Below are positions 8,539 through 17,401 of a stretch of DNA of 42,132 nt, piece after piece. The stretch spans positions 1-42,132 of the forward strand of contig SYJV01000355.1 in NCBI GenBank assembly GCA_005798335.1, given 5' to 3'. This stretch comes from Planctomycetaceae bacterium (GTDB lineage Bacteria; Planctomycetota; Planctomycetia; Pirellulales; Pirellulaceae). How positions within the stretch are numbered: position 1 is the first letter of the stretch; the number at the start of each line of letters is the position of its first letter. The notes under the pieces were generated by a model. The model did no database searches, was not told the DNA's origin, and worked only from the letters and a program-made list of their open reading frames with translations. The translations under genes were made by a program, and so were the position numbers.

Positions 8539-9708
8539 ATGAGTCGAGCTATGAATCTTGTCCCGCAAATTCGTCTGATGATGGTTAATACTCTTGCGCT
8601 GGTTTTCGCCATCTCAATTTGTTGCGATACGATTGGGCAAGACGTTATCGATGTTTGGATCGGGACAGCCAAGTCCGCGTTGAGCAAGGGCATCTATCAC
8701 TCGACGCTCAACACGACCACCGGCAAGCTGTCAGAGCCAGATTTGGCCGCGGAAGCAGATGGTCCTGGGTTCTTGGCGATGCACCCTGGTGGCAACAAAC
8801 TGTACGCCGTTTGCGCAGTTGCCGGCAAGCCATCGGTGGCCGCTTACGCGATTGAAAAAGGAGGCAAGAAATCGACGCTGCAGTTTCTCAATAGTGCCGA
8901 AGTTGGCGATGGTGGCGCGGCTCACCTGAGCGTCGATGCGACCGGACGCAGCATCGTGACTGCGCAATACGGCGGCGGTTCCGTTGCAGTATTTGCCTTG
9001 AACGAGGATGGAACGCTGCGCGAGCGAACTCAGTTGATCGATCACCAGGGCGCTTCGCAAGTTGTCCCGGACCGACAAACGGCTTCGCACGCCCATTGGG
9101 CCGGTTTCTCGCCCGATAATCGCTTTGTGTTCGTGCCCGACTTGGGTCTGGACAAGGTCATGATCTACCAGTTTGATGCCGCCGCCTCGCGCCTGAAATC
9201 GAACGGATTCGGCGCAACTCCTCCAGGCAGCGGACCTCGGCACATGAAGTTTCACAATAACGGCAGATTCGTCTTTGTGTTAAACGAAATCTCGTTGAGC
9301 ATCACCACCTTCGAATTTGACAGGCAAGCAGGATTTCTAACTCCCATCGATACCGTACCCACGGTCCCCGAAGCTGACAAGGCGAAAGAACAAGCGATCA
9401 GCGCATCGGAAATCCGTGTTCATCCCAGTGGCCGATTTGTATACAGCGCCAATCGCGGACACGATACTATTTCCGCTTTTCGAGTTGACGAGCAAACCGG
9501 CAAACTGACTCTCATCGAACGAGAATTCATGCGAGGCGCGACTCCACGCAATTTCAATATCGATGCGACCGGAAAATGGCTGGTCGTTGCTGGACAAGAT
9601 TCGCATACCCTAGGAGTATTTGCCATCGATCAAAAGTCCGGTGAACTGCAGTGGAATCGCAGCAGCATCATTGTCCCATCAGGAATCTGCGTTCTACTGG
9701 GCAACTGA
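8539..9708 (+). CDS. Lactonase-family beta-propeller (6-phosphogluconolactonase-like), exported
   Basis: The product of about 389 residues matches the seven-bladed lactonase family that includes YbhE-type 6-phosphogluconolactonase. Seen directly are repeating blade motifs (GPGFLAMHPGGNKLYAV, SHAHWAGFSPDNRFVFVPDLGLDKV, GPRHMKFHNNGRFVFVLNE, RVHPSGRFVYSANRGHDTISAF) and the terminal RGATPRNFNIDATGKWLVVAGQ. The conserved His/Arg/Asn residues in these blades fit the family. An N-terminal hydrophobic segment ending SICCDTIGQ looks like a signal peptide, so the protein probably acts outside the cytoplasm and may hydrolyse sugar lactones there. A glucose-dehydrogenase-like gene at 17398 could supply lactones; that link is inference. 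Starts at 8539 or 8551 are both possible, as neither has a strong ribosome site. Confidence 0.85.
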   Translation: MSRAMNLVPQIRLMMVNTLALVFAISICCDTIGQDVIDVWIGTAKSALSKGIYHSTLNTTTGKLSEPDLAAEADGPGFLAMHPGGNKLYAVCAVAGKPSVAAYAIEKGGKKSTLQFLNSAEVGDGGAAHLSVDATGRSIVTAQYGGGSVAVFALNEDGTLRERTQLIDHQGASQVVPDRQTASHAHWAGFSPDNRFVFVPDLGLDKVMIYQFDAAASRLKSNGFGATPPGSGPRHMKFHNNGRFVFVLNEISLSITTFEFDRQAGFLTPIDTVPTVPEADKAKEQAISASEIRVHPSGRFVYSANRGHDTISAFRVDEQTGKLTLIEREFMRGATPRNFNIDATGKWLVVAGQDSHTLGVFAIDQKSGELQWNRSSIIVPSGICVLLGN

Positions 9709-9941
9709 TCGCACTACGCAACGCTACTCGAGTCCTTTCCGAACCGCAAGAGTGCAGAACATCTCGTCCTGAATGTTCCGGTGTCAGTATACCTTTGAGT
9801 TTCCCGCTAGCAAATCTTTGTCGCAGAAGTGGTAAATCTTGTCATGAGGTGGCTGACTGTTGAGTTTATTCGTCATGAGTTTTCCGATCAAAAGCTCGCC
9901 TTGAGCAATATGGCGTTAAGCGGGATATTGCATTCCGTTAC

Positions 9942-11147
9942 TTAGTCGTAGTCATTCAGCAACATCGAATAATCGGTCGCGGAAGCTCGAAAGCGCTCGG
10001 CAAAGGTCTGGGCGGTTACTTGAGATTCTGGAAATGGGTTTTCAAAACCAGGGGTATCACCGAAACTGACTCCCAAGCCACGTGCGGCAATCACCGCTGA
10101 TCCACTCGGCGGGACGCGCGACAGGCGACTGACCGACGCGGTGATCGGGGTGCTTTTGATATCAGGCGGATCGTAGCAAACCATTTGGCCGAAACGCAAT
10201 TCTTCGATCAGACGCACCGCGTGGACTCCGTACTGAGTTGCCAGCACTCGGTCAAAGTACGTGGGTGAACCTCCTCGCTGCAGATGTCCCAGCACGACGC
10301 AACGAGTCTCTGTCTCGAGTCGCCTTTGAATCTCCGATGCAACGAATTGTCCGATGCCGCCCAAACGAACTTGACGATCTCTCGCTGTGGAATCCGCAGT
10401 CACCAGTTCACCACCTGGCAAGCAAGCTCCTTCGGCGACTACGACCAGCGTAAATCGTTTGCCCATCTGCGCTCGTTGGGCGATTTTCGCGCATACATTT
10501 TCGAAAGTCCAAGGAATCTCGGGGATCAATATCACGTCACCGCCGCCGGCGATTCCGGCATGCAGCGCGATCCAACCCGCGTGCCGCCCCATGACTTCAA
10601 GCACCATCACGCGCTCGTGACTGGCGGCAGTTGTGTGCAAGCGATCGAGCGCATCGGCGGCGCAGGCAACTGCACTATCAAAACCGAAACTGAACGCCGT
10701 ACAACCCAGGTCATTGTCGATTGTCTTTGGCACACCCACGACGGGCGCACCAACTTCGAACAACTGCTGCGCAATCGACAGAGAACCGTCGCCTCCGACG
10801 CAAATCAGTCCGTCGATGTTCAATTTTTTGAGGTTGCTGCACACTTGGCGCAACAATTCGGGGTTGATGGTCGCCGTTTGATCCACACCAACTTTTGCGG
10901 TAAACCGCCCTTTGTTCGTCGAGCCAAGAATGGTACCGCCGAGCGCGAGAATATTCGACGTGTTGGATACGTCCAAGGGTATTGTCTGAATCGGATCAAC
11001 CAGTCCTTCGAATCCTCGCAAAAACCCCAAGACTTCGTATCCCAGGTGGATCGCCGTTTTTACGCTGGCGCGGATGACTGCGTTCAGACCAGGACAATCG
11101 CCTCCACCGGTGAGAATACCAATCTTCTGACGCGCCGCCGAAGTCAC
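9942..11147 (-). CDS. pfkA: 6-phosphofructokinase (group III type)
   Basis: The product of about 401 residues phosphorylates fructose 6-phosphate to fructose 1,6-bisphosphate in the cytoplasm. Recognised motifs are GILTGGGDCPGLNAVIR (phosphate-donor loop), CVGGDGSLSIA, PKTIDNDLGCT with the catalytic aspartates, EVMGRHAGWIAL, and GHLQRGGSPTYFDR. GGDGS has glycine where pyrophosphate-dependent enzymes carry aspartate, but PKTID has lysine where classical ATP enzymes carry glycine. This G/K combination occurs in group III enzymes, and ATP versus pyrophosphate use cannot be decided from it. AGGAG directly abuts the ATG at 11153, leaving no spacer; the GTG two codons later (11147) lies six bases from it and is preferred. 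It is divergent from the thioredoxin pair. Confidence 0.92.
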   Translation of the reverse strand: MTSAARQKIGILTGGGDCPGLNAVIRASVKTAIHLGYEVLGFLRGFEGLVDPIQTIPLDVSNTSNILALGGTILGSTNKGRFTAKVGVDQTATINPELLRQVCSNLKKLNIDGLICVGGDGSLSIAQQLFEVGAPVVGVPKTIDNDLGCTAFSFGFDSAVACAADALDRLHTTAASHERVMVLEVMGRHAGWIALHAGIAGGGDVILIPEIPWTFENVCAKIAQRAQMGKRFTLVVVAEGACLPGGELVTADSTARDRQVRLGGIGQFVASEIQRRLETETRCVVLGHLQRGGSPTYFDRVLATQYGVHAVRLIEELRFGQMVCYDPPDIKSTPITASVSRLSRVPPSGSAVIAARGLGVSFGDTPGFENPFPESQVTAQTFAERFRASATDYSMLLNDYD

Positions 11148-11343
11148 TTTCATCTCCTAGAAATGCTTGATTTTCGGAGAAAACCTGTCGAATCGTAGCG
11201 ATATCCGCAACTGCACCTCGACCCGCGGCTTTCTACCGGTTAACCGGACGAGTAGAATCTTGGAGTTTGTCATTGGCAATAGGACTCATGCCGCACCGAC
11301 ATATCAGGGAAACAGTACTTCTTTGCCCAGATGCGAACAAGAC

Positions 11344-12483
11344 ATGCAAACACCGAAAAACCTGGACTGCCCTCTAACAGTTGGCTTGCGATATTGGCGT
11401 CCCACACTGAGCTGTATTGTTGTGTGCGTTAGTTGTTGTACTGTTGCAGCCGGCCAGGAAACACAGCCGAGTGCACCGTCACAGGCCATCTCGGCGTCAG
11501 AATTGCCGATCTTGGCGATACCAGCCGGCGCTACCGAGAAACAGCTTGAGGAAATTATTAAGCTGGCCAAGCAAGCAACTCCGCGTTCTCTGACTGAGTT
11601 GACCGCCGTACACACAGCGATTCGAGATGCCTCAAAAATGTTGGTCCAAATATTGAAGGACCCGAATTCCCCACGATCGCAAGCCGCCAAGCTGGACGAA
11701 TTAACCAGTTCCGTAACGCTGATGACTTCCAGTGGTCCGCAAGGAATCGAAAAAGCTCGTAAAGATCTCGTCCAATACCTCAACTCGCGCAAAGAATTGG
11801 CGATCAGGGATCTGCAGATGGGTTTGTTGGTGGCCACTTATTTGGAAATGCAGCCCAACAAGACGCCCGCCCGCGAAACCTACAACCTTATGATTGATTT
11901 ACTGGCTGACGACGCGCGCGATGAAATGAAATCGCTGCGTCAAAATTTGCTAGCAAACGTGCGCCGCTTGGATTTACTCGGTAATAAACTGGAGCTCAAG
12001 GCCAAGGCCCTTGATGGAACTGAAATTTCGACGGACAAATTTTCTGGCAAGTTCGTGATTGTGGATTTCTTTGCCTCTTGGTGCGACCACTGCCTGGGTG
12101 AAGTGCCTCGGCTGCGCGGACATTTGGAAAAGTACGGGCCGCGTGGATTGACGATCGTGGGAATTAGCTTGGACGAGGATCTCGACGAGTTGAAAAAGTA
12201 CCTGCAAAAATCGAAGCTACCCTGGCCTGTCATTCACGATGGTGATAGCAATCCGATGGCCACGCTGCGCATGAAGTTTGGTGTTGCCACGTTGCCGACA
12301 GTAATGCTACTAAATAAGGAAGGTGCCGTGATTTCGCTGGAAGCTCGCGGGGCCGAGCTGGACCGACTGATGCAGAGAATTTTCGAACAACCAACCGTGG
12401 CGGAACCAACTCCCGCCAACGCTGATTCCCCAAAGAAAGCCGATTCTGCAACAACAGCCTCACCAACTAAATCAAAGTCCTAA
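11344..12483 (+). CDS. Exported TlpA-like thioredoxin-fold protein (WCDHC)
   Basis: The 379-residue protein has an N-terminal hydrophobic segment (about 21-37, LSCIVVCVSCCTVAAG). A helical region of about 170 residues follows, then a TlpA/ResA-like thioredoxin domain from about 205 with FFASWCDHC (C247, C250), LTIVGISLDED and the cis-proline motif TLPTVM. The C-tail is rich in Pro, Ala, Ser and Lys. Such proteins reduce or exchange disulphides outside the cytoplasm, often in c-type cytochrome maturation, which would fit the cytochrome proteins here, but the partner is unknown. The DH dipeptide between the cysteines is less usual in TlpA proteins and would favour a more oxidising centre. It is followed after 16 bases by a second thioredoxin gene. 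The ATG at 11344 is the start that gives a signal peptide. Confidence 0.85.
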   Translation: MQTPKNLDCPLTVGLRYWRPTLSCIVVCVSCCTVAAGQETQPSAPSQAISASELPILAIPAGATEKQLEEIIKLAKQATPRSLTELTAVHTAIRDASKMLVQILKDPNSPRSQAAKLDELTSSVTLMTSSGPQGIEKARKDLVQYLNSRKELAIRDLQMGLLVATYLEMQPNKTPARETYNLMIDLLADDARDEMKSLRQNLLANVRRLDLLGNKLELKAKALDGTEISTDKFSGKFVIVDFFASWCDHCLGEVPRLRGHLEKYGPRGLTIVGISLDEDLDELKKYLQKSKLPWPVIHDGDSNPMATLRMKFGVATLPTVMLLNKEGAVISLEARGAELDRLMQRIFEQPTVAEPTPANADSPKKADSATTASPTKSKS

Positions 12484-12499
12484 ACACGGAGAGCGGGAA

Positions 12500-14284
12500 A
12501 TGCAGGTTAAACGTAGCACCCACCAGGGTATAGTACGATCCAAGCGAGCATCCACCAATCGTTTTTATTCTTGGCAGGCAACAATTGCACTGACGAGCAT
12601 TGTGTTTGCGATGAGTGGTTGTAGTAAATCTCAGCCCGATGATTTGCTCGCTGATAAGTCTAAATTCGCAGTTGCTGACGCAGAGGCGCCGGCAACGGCC
12701 GCCGAGAACTCAATCTCGGGTTCGTCAGCAAATCTTGCGCAGCAGAATACTCCCGCTCAGACGACACCGACGCGTGAATCCAGTGCGACCGCCGCGCCGA
12801 ATCCCGTCGCCGCTGATATCGTCGACGCGGACTCATTGGTTAGTGCTTCTTCGCCCACTGGACCGAATGCTGGTCAGGCGGCTCCAGGAACGGTTTCCCA
12901 ACCACCAGAAGTAGCTCGCACATTTACTTCGCTTGCACCTCATACTTCTGACGAACCTGTTGCACTGCTTGAGTATTTTGGCAAAGCCGACGAAGCCATC
13001 CGCGACTTGACGATCGCAGCACAAAATCGACAGATTGAAAAAGAACGGTTCATGGAGCTGGCCAAACATATCTGTACTATGAAGTACAACGCCGCAATCA
13101 GCCTTCACTCAAGTTCGAAGTCCAACCCCGACCAGCAAAAGGCCGGTATGTTGTGCCAACTCGAAGCCCTGTCCAACCTCACAGGTTTGCAAGATGTCGA
13201 GGCTGCCAAGAAACTGCAAGCTCTCGCGTCCCAATTGGAGAAGGAAGCCGATGCTGATCTAGCACACCAAAGCAAATTGGTAATGTTGGGCTTTCGTCTG
13301 AATGCTCTGCAGGAGGGACAGGAAAAAGACCCGACTGCTATTTTAAAGGCCGTCGATGAGCTGTTTGTCCGACCGGAAGACAAGGGTTACCCCGAGCTGA
13401 TGGCGGTGCAAAACTGCGCTCAACGTTTGATGAGCATGAATTACAAAGAAGCTGCCGCGGCATTGAGCAAGAAGCTGGCCGATGTTTACCGCGACTCGCC
13501 GGACCAAGAATTAAGCATGATGGCCTGGACCATCGAAGTGAACACATCGCCAACCTTCCAAACTTTTGTCCGCTCTTTGCAAATGTTGCTTTCGGGACAA
13601 TCTACCGACGGCAAGGAAGTCGTGGCGTCGTCGAATGAGTTGATCGAGAAATTTCCGTCGATCAACACTCTGGTTCAACTTGCTAATCATCTCGTGAACA
13701 TCGAGTACAGTGGTAACGCCGACACGAGCAAACAAATAGCCGCGTTGATTAAGGAAAAACTCCAAGCATACAATGCGTCTCCGCTTGCGGAACAGATTGC
13801 CAAGCATATTCAAACGCAGCACCAACGATTGGACATGCTGGGTAAACCGCTCGACATGTCCGGCTTTAGCACATTCACCGGCCAGGCATTTGATTGGGCA
13901 CCCTATCGCGGCAAAGTAGTGCTAGTCGACTTTTGGGCGTCGTGGTGCGTGCCTTGTTTGAACGAAATGCCCAATATTCAAAACGCTTACGATACTCTCA
14001 ATAAACAAGGCTTCGAAGTCGTTGGCGTTAATCTTGACGACAAGAATCTCCCAGACGTCGAAAACTTTATCCGCAGTAAGAATTTTCCGTGGCAAACGGT
14101 GCGCAGCAGCAACCCATCCGAACTTGGCTTTGAAACACCGATCGTAAAGAAGTTCGGCATATCTGCCATTCCATTCGTAATCTTGGTCGACCGCGAAGGC
14201 AACGTAGCAGCCATGCACGTTCGCGGCGAGAAAATCGTCAAAGCGGCTCAAGCTCTGTTGGGACCAGCGACCGCGCAGCAGTAG
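12500..14284 (+). CDS. TlpA-like thioredoxin lipoprotein (WCVPC)
   Basis: The 594-residue product has a lipoprotein signal: hydrophobic residues 27-37 and a lipobox MSGC with C41 as the lipidation site. A low-complexity Ala/Thr/Ser/Pro linker (about 45-150) is followed by an alpha-helical region. The C-terminal thioredoxin domain has FWASWCVPC (C483, C486), VVGVNLDD and the cis-proline motif AIPFVI. The WCVPC centre is typical of TlpA/ResA reductases. A GGAGAGCGGG stretch lies just before the ATG. It sits 16 bases after the preceding thioredoxin gene, so the two are probably one transcript and share a helical-plus-thioredoxin architecture, suggesting duplication followed by divergence in anchoring and active site. 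Confidence 0.87.
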   Translation: MQVKRSTHQGIVRSKRASTNRFYSWQATIALTSIVFAMSGCSKSQPDDLLADKSKFAVADAEAPATAAENSISGSSANLAQQNTPAQTTPTRESSATAAPNPVAADIVDADSLVSASSPTGPNAGQAAPGTVSQPPEVARTFTSLAPHTSDEPVALLEYFGKADEAIRDLTIAAQNRQIEKERFMELAKHICTMKYNAAISLHSSSKSNPDQQKAGMLCQLEALSNLTGLQDVEAAKKLQALASQLEKEADADLAHQSKLVMLGFRLNALQEGQEKDPTAILKAVDELFVRPEDKGYPELMAVQNCAQRLMSMNYKEAAAALSKKLADVYRDSPDQELSMMAWTIEVNTSPTFQTFVRSLQMLLSGQSTDGKEVVASSNELIEKFPSINTLVQLANHLVNIEYSGNADTSKQIAALIKEKLQAYNASPLAEQIAKHIQTQHQRLDMLGKPLDMSGFSTFTGQAFDWAPYRGKVVLVDFWASWCVPCLNEMPNIQNAYDTLNKQGFEVVGVNLDDKNLPDVENFIRSKNFPWQTVRSSNPSELGFETPIVKKFGISAIPFVILVDREGNVAAMHVRGEKIVKAAQALLGPATAQQ

Positions 14285-14388
14285 CCGTGCTGGTTTTCTG
14301 ACGGCCAATTTCGACAACTGATCCTGGCCTGATGAGTATCCAACCGGCTAAGCGGGCCGCAGATAGAAATTTAACGGGACATCCGCGC

Positions 14389-14471
14389 AAGCCCGACGCG
14401 CGAGCGAGAACCTCAATTCGCGGTACTCGCTTGCGTACGTCGATTCCGCCACTCGCATGCGCATCGGGCTT
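14389..14471. repeat. Palindromic repeat, AAGCCCGA arms
   Basis: The left arm AAGCCCGACGCGCGAGCGAG (14389-14408) pairs with the right arm CTCGCATGCGCATCGGGCTT (14452-14471) at 17 of 20 positions. It sits in the 437-base gap between the thioredoxin lipoprotein and the small membrane protein. I see no gene in the rest of that gap. Confidence 0.75.
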
Positions 14472-14721
14472 GTACAGCTAAGAACCCAACCGCCGCTCGC
14501 CATTATTTCGTTAAATCCGCGATTCAATGCACAGAAGCATTCAAGAATCGCCTATTGCCTTGATTCTCTAGGACTGTTAATAAGTAATCTCATTGGACTG
14601 CGCCACGTCCTATTGCTTCTCGGCGAAGGCGAACAGTGCCGTCGCGCCTCGTTTTCAAGCGCGCATTATGCGTCGCGTAACTTAGCAAGTTCGCTTGCCC
14701 CTGTTTCGAAAGGAATCGACA

Positions 14722-15009
14722 ATGGAGGCCCTGGTCGAGCTATTTGTAGTGTGGACAAGCGTCCTGGTACCGCTGCTAGCCATGTGGGCCATTGCTACGA
14801 TTTATATGCATAAACCCAATCATCCTGGCATCGCAGTCGAGTCGTTGTTCTTGTTCGTTTTACTGATCGTTTCAGCAGCGACATTGCGAACGGTCGTGGT
14901 CAACGATGGTTGCTGGCTGGTTCATTCAACCAGCCTCAGTGCGATGATTCTTGCTGGAGTCATGCGCCGCCCACTGGATCAGTCCAGCGATTCTCTATTG
15001 ATTGGCTGA
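14722..15009 (+). CDS. Small membrane protein of unknown function
   Basis: This 95-residue product has two clear membrane segments: about 4-27 (LVELFVVWTSVLVPLLAMWA) and about 36-57 (ESLFLFVLLIVSAATLRTVV). A shorter hydrophobic stretch (HSTSLSAMILAGVM) may be a third. I do not recognise a named family. The start is well supported: AAAGGA at 14709-14714 lies seven bases before the ATG at 14722, and a strong terminator-like hairpin follows the stop. Both signals argue for a real, separately transcribed gene despite its size. The upstream repeat-filled gap and the downstream terminator leave it without operon partners. Confidence 0.65.
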   Translation: MEALVELFVVWTSVLVPLLAMWAIATIYMHKPNHPGIAVESLFLFVLLIVSAATLRTVVVNDGCWLVHSTSLSAMILAGVMRRPLDQSSDSLLIG

Positions 15010-15043
15010 TGCGGCGCGACAGGCAACCAATCATGGGCAGCCA

Positions 15044-15078
15044 AGAGTGCCCAAATCGGGTAAGGCACTCTGATTTTT
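15044..15078 (+). terminator. Intrinsic terminator after the small membrane protein
   Basis: AGAGTGCC (15044-15051) pairs perfectly with GGCACTCT (15064-15071) across a 12-base loop and is followed by GATTTTT. It begins 35 bases after the stop codon at 15009 and is oriented to end that transcript. Confidence 0.75.
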
Positions 15079-15220
15079 AACCCTCGTGACACTGTGCGGA
15101 ATCGAGACACGATGCACACAGGTGCACGTTCGAGGGTGAGCAGAATTGCCCTTTCGATGATTTCTGACCTGGCGATGACTCGCTGATTATCAAAGAAATG
15201 CCATTTCTGTTCTAAACCTC

Positions 15221-15359
15221 GTTTAACAGCAATACCGTTCAACGAACGTGGGATAAGCTCCCAGCTTGTCAACCTGTAGCGGAGTTTCACCATTGCTTGC
15301 ACAAGATATTGACAAGCTGGAAGCTTATCCCACGTTCGTTGAACGGTATTGCGTTTAAC
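15221..15359. repeat. Long near-perfect palindrome with about 50-base arms
   Basis: The arm at 15221-15272 (starting GTTTAACAGCAATACCGTTC) is the reverse complement of 15309-15359 apart from one indel and two or three substitutions, around a 36-base loop. The ends read GTTTAAC, as in the repeats at 19373 and 42054. It lies in the 640-base gap between the small membrane protein and the universal stress gene; no protein-coding content is visible. Confidence 0.9.
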
Positions 15360-15472
15360 AGGGCTCGTAGACGAGGATCGCGTTGAGCCGAATAGCAAAC
15401 ACGCGTCGTCACTCGCTTACGGCTGACGGCAAATCGCCGAGATTGGCATGGATTTTGATACTGAACGAGATT

Positions 15473-15598
15473 AAGGAATGCCTGAGAAATAAGTGTCAGA
15501 TACTTGTCAGATACGTGTCAGATACCTTCTGTGCGCAGCACCCGAAGGGCGAATTCCTCGCAAAGGGTACATGACGCTTATCTATCGAGCGATACTAA
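15473..15598. repeat. Palindromic repeat family A, copy 2, with an expanded arm
   Basis: This copy shares the family ends (AAGGAATG-CTGAGAAATAAG and ATCGAGCGATACTAAG) and the GCGCAGCACCCGAAGGGCGA centre with copies at 3451 and 22259. Its left arm holds three tandem 11-base units ending GTCAGATAC (15493-15525), while the right arm is degraded (AAGGGTACATGACGC). It lies just upstream of the universal stress gene. Confidence 0.85.
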
Positions 15599-15651
15599 GT
15601 CAGTTTTGATATCGGAATCTCATGAGTGATTTGTGATTGGGGGAGGGAAAA

Positions 15652-16143
15652 ATGGTCTGGAAAATTGACAATGCAGTCGTGGTTCCGTTTGATTTTTCTG
15701 AACATTCTCGTGCGGCGTTGAAACGTGCGTTAAGTATCGTGGAAAGTGCTCGACTCGTGCATGTGTTGCACGTGTTACCTTACTTAGTACCGACCGAGCC
15801 CGGAGTCGTATGGGCCACCATTGACGATGCTCATCGAATTGAACATGCGCTGGAGAACTTACGAGATGCGTTAGCGGCTCCGGAGCATGCGCAGATGCAC
15901 GTGGAAGTGAGAATCGGAGACCCTGGTCAGGTTACTGTCGATCGGGCGGAAGAAATTGGCGCAGAGCTGATTGTGATTGGTTCGCATGGTCGCACTGGTA
16001 TCAGTCGTTTGTTCTTGGGGTCAGTCGCGGAGAGAGTCGTTCGTTTGGCACATTGTCCAGTGCTGGTTGAAAAACTCGCCCCAGTTGCCAAGAAGGCGAA
16101 GACTACATTGGAGAGTCCCCAACTAGTTGCCGCATTGACATAA
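15652..16143 (+). CDS. Universal stress protein (UspA family)
   Basis: The 163-residue product is a single UspA domain. It begins with VVVPFDFSEHSRAALKRAL, the usual first strand and helix, and contains HVLHVLPY. The nucleotide-binding loop GSHGRTGISRLFLGSVAERVVR shows the G-2x-G-9x-G(S/T) pattern (G110, G113, G123, S124), so ATP binding is expected. UspA proteins are cytoplasmic stress-response factors. The ATG at 1565​2 has an ideal GGGAGGG upstream. The next gene follows after 20 bases with its own AGGAG, so the two form a likely operon. No specific promoter could be recognised. Confidence 0.93.
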   Translation: MVWKIDNAVVVPFDFSEHSRAALKRALSIVESARLVHVLHVLPYLVPTEPGVVWATIDDAHRIEHALENLRDALAAPEHAQMHVEVRIGDPGQVTVDRAEEIGAELIVIGSHGRTGISRLFLGSVAERVVRLAHCPVLVEKLAPVAKKAKTTLESPQLVAALT

Positions 16144-16163
16144 CCGTTACTAGGAGAAACGAG

Positions 16164-16616
16164 ATGTTTCACCAGTCCCTTCACGCGGCTTCGTCGCGCA
16201 GCCATTTAAACTGTTCGCAAGTGCGAGTTGAGCATTGCATCTCCGACGTCCAGGTCGCAGTGGACCAGTGGCGCGAGGATCTGGGCAATCGCGCCTTGTG
16301 GAAGGAGTGTATTGCGAAAATCGATCAATTAAAAGCTGGACTGGACGATCATATCGTGCGCATCGCTGGAGAAGGCGTGTTGGAAGACGCAGTGGTCCGC
16401 TGCCCAAGTCTGTATACTTCCGTGCGAGCTGTAGAATCATGGCAAGAACGACTTGCAATTCAACTCTCATCGATCATTGACCGGCTTCGGCGGTGGAGTG
16501 GGAACGATGACGAGGCGAAACAAATCAGTAAGGATGTTCAAGAGTTTCGACACGAATTTGTGAACGAAGAACGCGAGGAACGCCACTTGATCGATCGAGG
16601 ACTTGGATCGAATTAA
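16164..16616 (+). CDS. Hemerythrin-like helical protein (tentative)
   Basis: The 150-residue product is predicted to be all helical and resembles hemerythrin-like proteins of planctomycetes. Seen are VEHCISDV (H24), LKAGLDDHIVRIAGEGVLED (H63, then acidic residues) and FRHEFVNEEREERHLIDRGLG (H130, H141 and several Glu). These spacings recall the His/Glu ligands of a di-iron helical bundle. The histidines expected in the third helix appear as Q and E in ESWQERLA, so the metal site may be incomplete. AGGAG (16152-16156) lies seven bases before the ATG. It follows the universal stress gene, and that pairing suggests an oxygen- or redox-linked stress role, which is inference. Confidence 0.5.
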   Translation: MFHQSLHAASSRSHLNCSQVRVEHCISDVQVAVDQWREDLGNRALWKECIAKIDQLKAGLDDHIVRIAGEGVLEDAVVRCPSLYTSVRAVESWQERLAIQLSSIIDRLRRWSGNDDEAKQISKDVQEFRHEFVNEEREERHLIDRGLGSN

Positions 16617-16627
16617 GACTTGCAAAA

Positions 16628-17401
16628 TCACTTGTGGCCGTGTTTGGCAGGGTCGCGGTCGTGATGCTGTTGATCGATGTGCACATGCAAGTTTGGCTTG
16701 GCGGCGAACAGCTTGCGCCAAGCATCGTCGCTCAAGTGGCAGTCATCCAAGTAGAGCGAACTGATTTCGGGCATGACGGCCACCATCTCTAAGGCCGCGT
16801 CGGTCAAGCTGGGGCCAATCAAGTGCAATGATTCTAGCTTGGGAAGCTTGGCAATTTCAACCATAGCGTGGTCGTCAATTTGTCGACCTCCCAATCGCAA
16901 CTGGCGCAATTCAGGCAGACGCAAAAGGTGGCGGATGCCCTGGGCGGTAATTGATGATTGGGGTAAGTTAAAGATGCGCAGCCTACTCAGTCCTCCAGCA
17001 ACCAATTTCTCGATCCCAGCATCTGTGATGGCCGACTCGCGCACACGTAGATGCGTCAGAGAAATCAGCGAACCGATCGTTGTCATGGACGCATCCGAGA
17101 TTTTGCCGGAGTCTAGGATCAGAGTTTCAACTGATCTGGCACTCGCGATCGATTGCAACTGCTGGTCGTCGATCGGGGTTTGTGACAATTGAACGACGGA
17201 TGTAGTGCCCGCCAGTACCGAGCGGGAAATGTCGCTCCAATTTTCGTTGGGCTCAAGTTCCTTGGCAGCCACTGTCTCGGTACGTTTTTGTGAACCCGAG
17301 CGAAAGTCGTCCATGCAACCGCTGGCCGATAACATGCCCACCACCAAGCAGAGCAATAATCCGGTGGTGCAGTGTTTCCAAACCGTGTTTCGTCGTTTCA
17401 T
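16628..17401 (-). CDS. Leucine-rich-repeat lipoprotein
   Basis: The 257-residue product has a lipoprotein signal ([16 protein letters not shown], lipidated C29) followed by about seven leucine-rich repeats (about 65-240). Repeats read like [35 protein letters not shown] and [16 protein letters not shown], the cysteine-free ribonuclease-inhibitor-like pattern common in planctomycetes. The tail is rich in His and Asp ([19 protein letters not shown]). It probably acts as a binding scaffold on the outer face of a membrane; the ligand is unknown. Its ATG overlaps the stop of the upstream dehydrogenase by four bases (ATGA), so translation is coupled. Confidence 0.87.
   Translation of the reverse strand: MKRRNTVWKHCTTGLLLCLVVGMLSASGCMDDFRSGSQKRTETVAAKELEPNENWSDISRSVLAGTTSVVQLSQTPIDDQQLQSIASARSVETLILDSGKISDASMTTIGSLISLTHLRVRESAITDAGIEKLVAGGLSRLRIFNLPQSSITAQGIRHLLRLPELRQLRLGGRQIDDHAMVEIAKLPKLESLHLIGPSLTDAALEMVAVMPEISSLYLDDCHLSDDAWRKLFAAKPNLHVHIDQQHHDRDPAKHGHK

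Noticed and set aside
10284-11198. Open frame of about 300 codons on the plus strand across phosphofructokinase
   Set aside because: It is antisense to a highly conserved enzyme gene, with no ribosome site and low-complexity translation.
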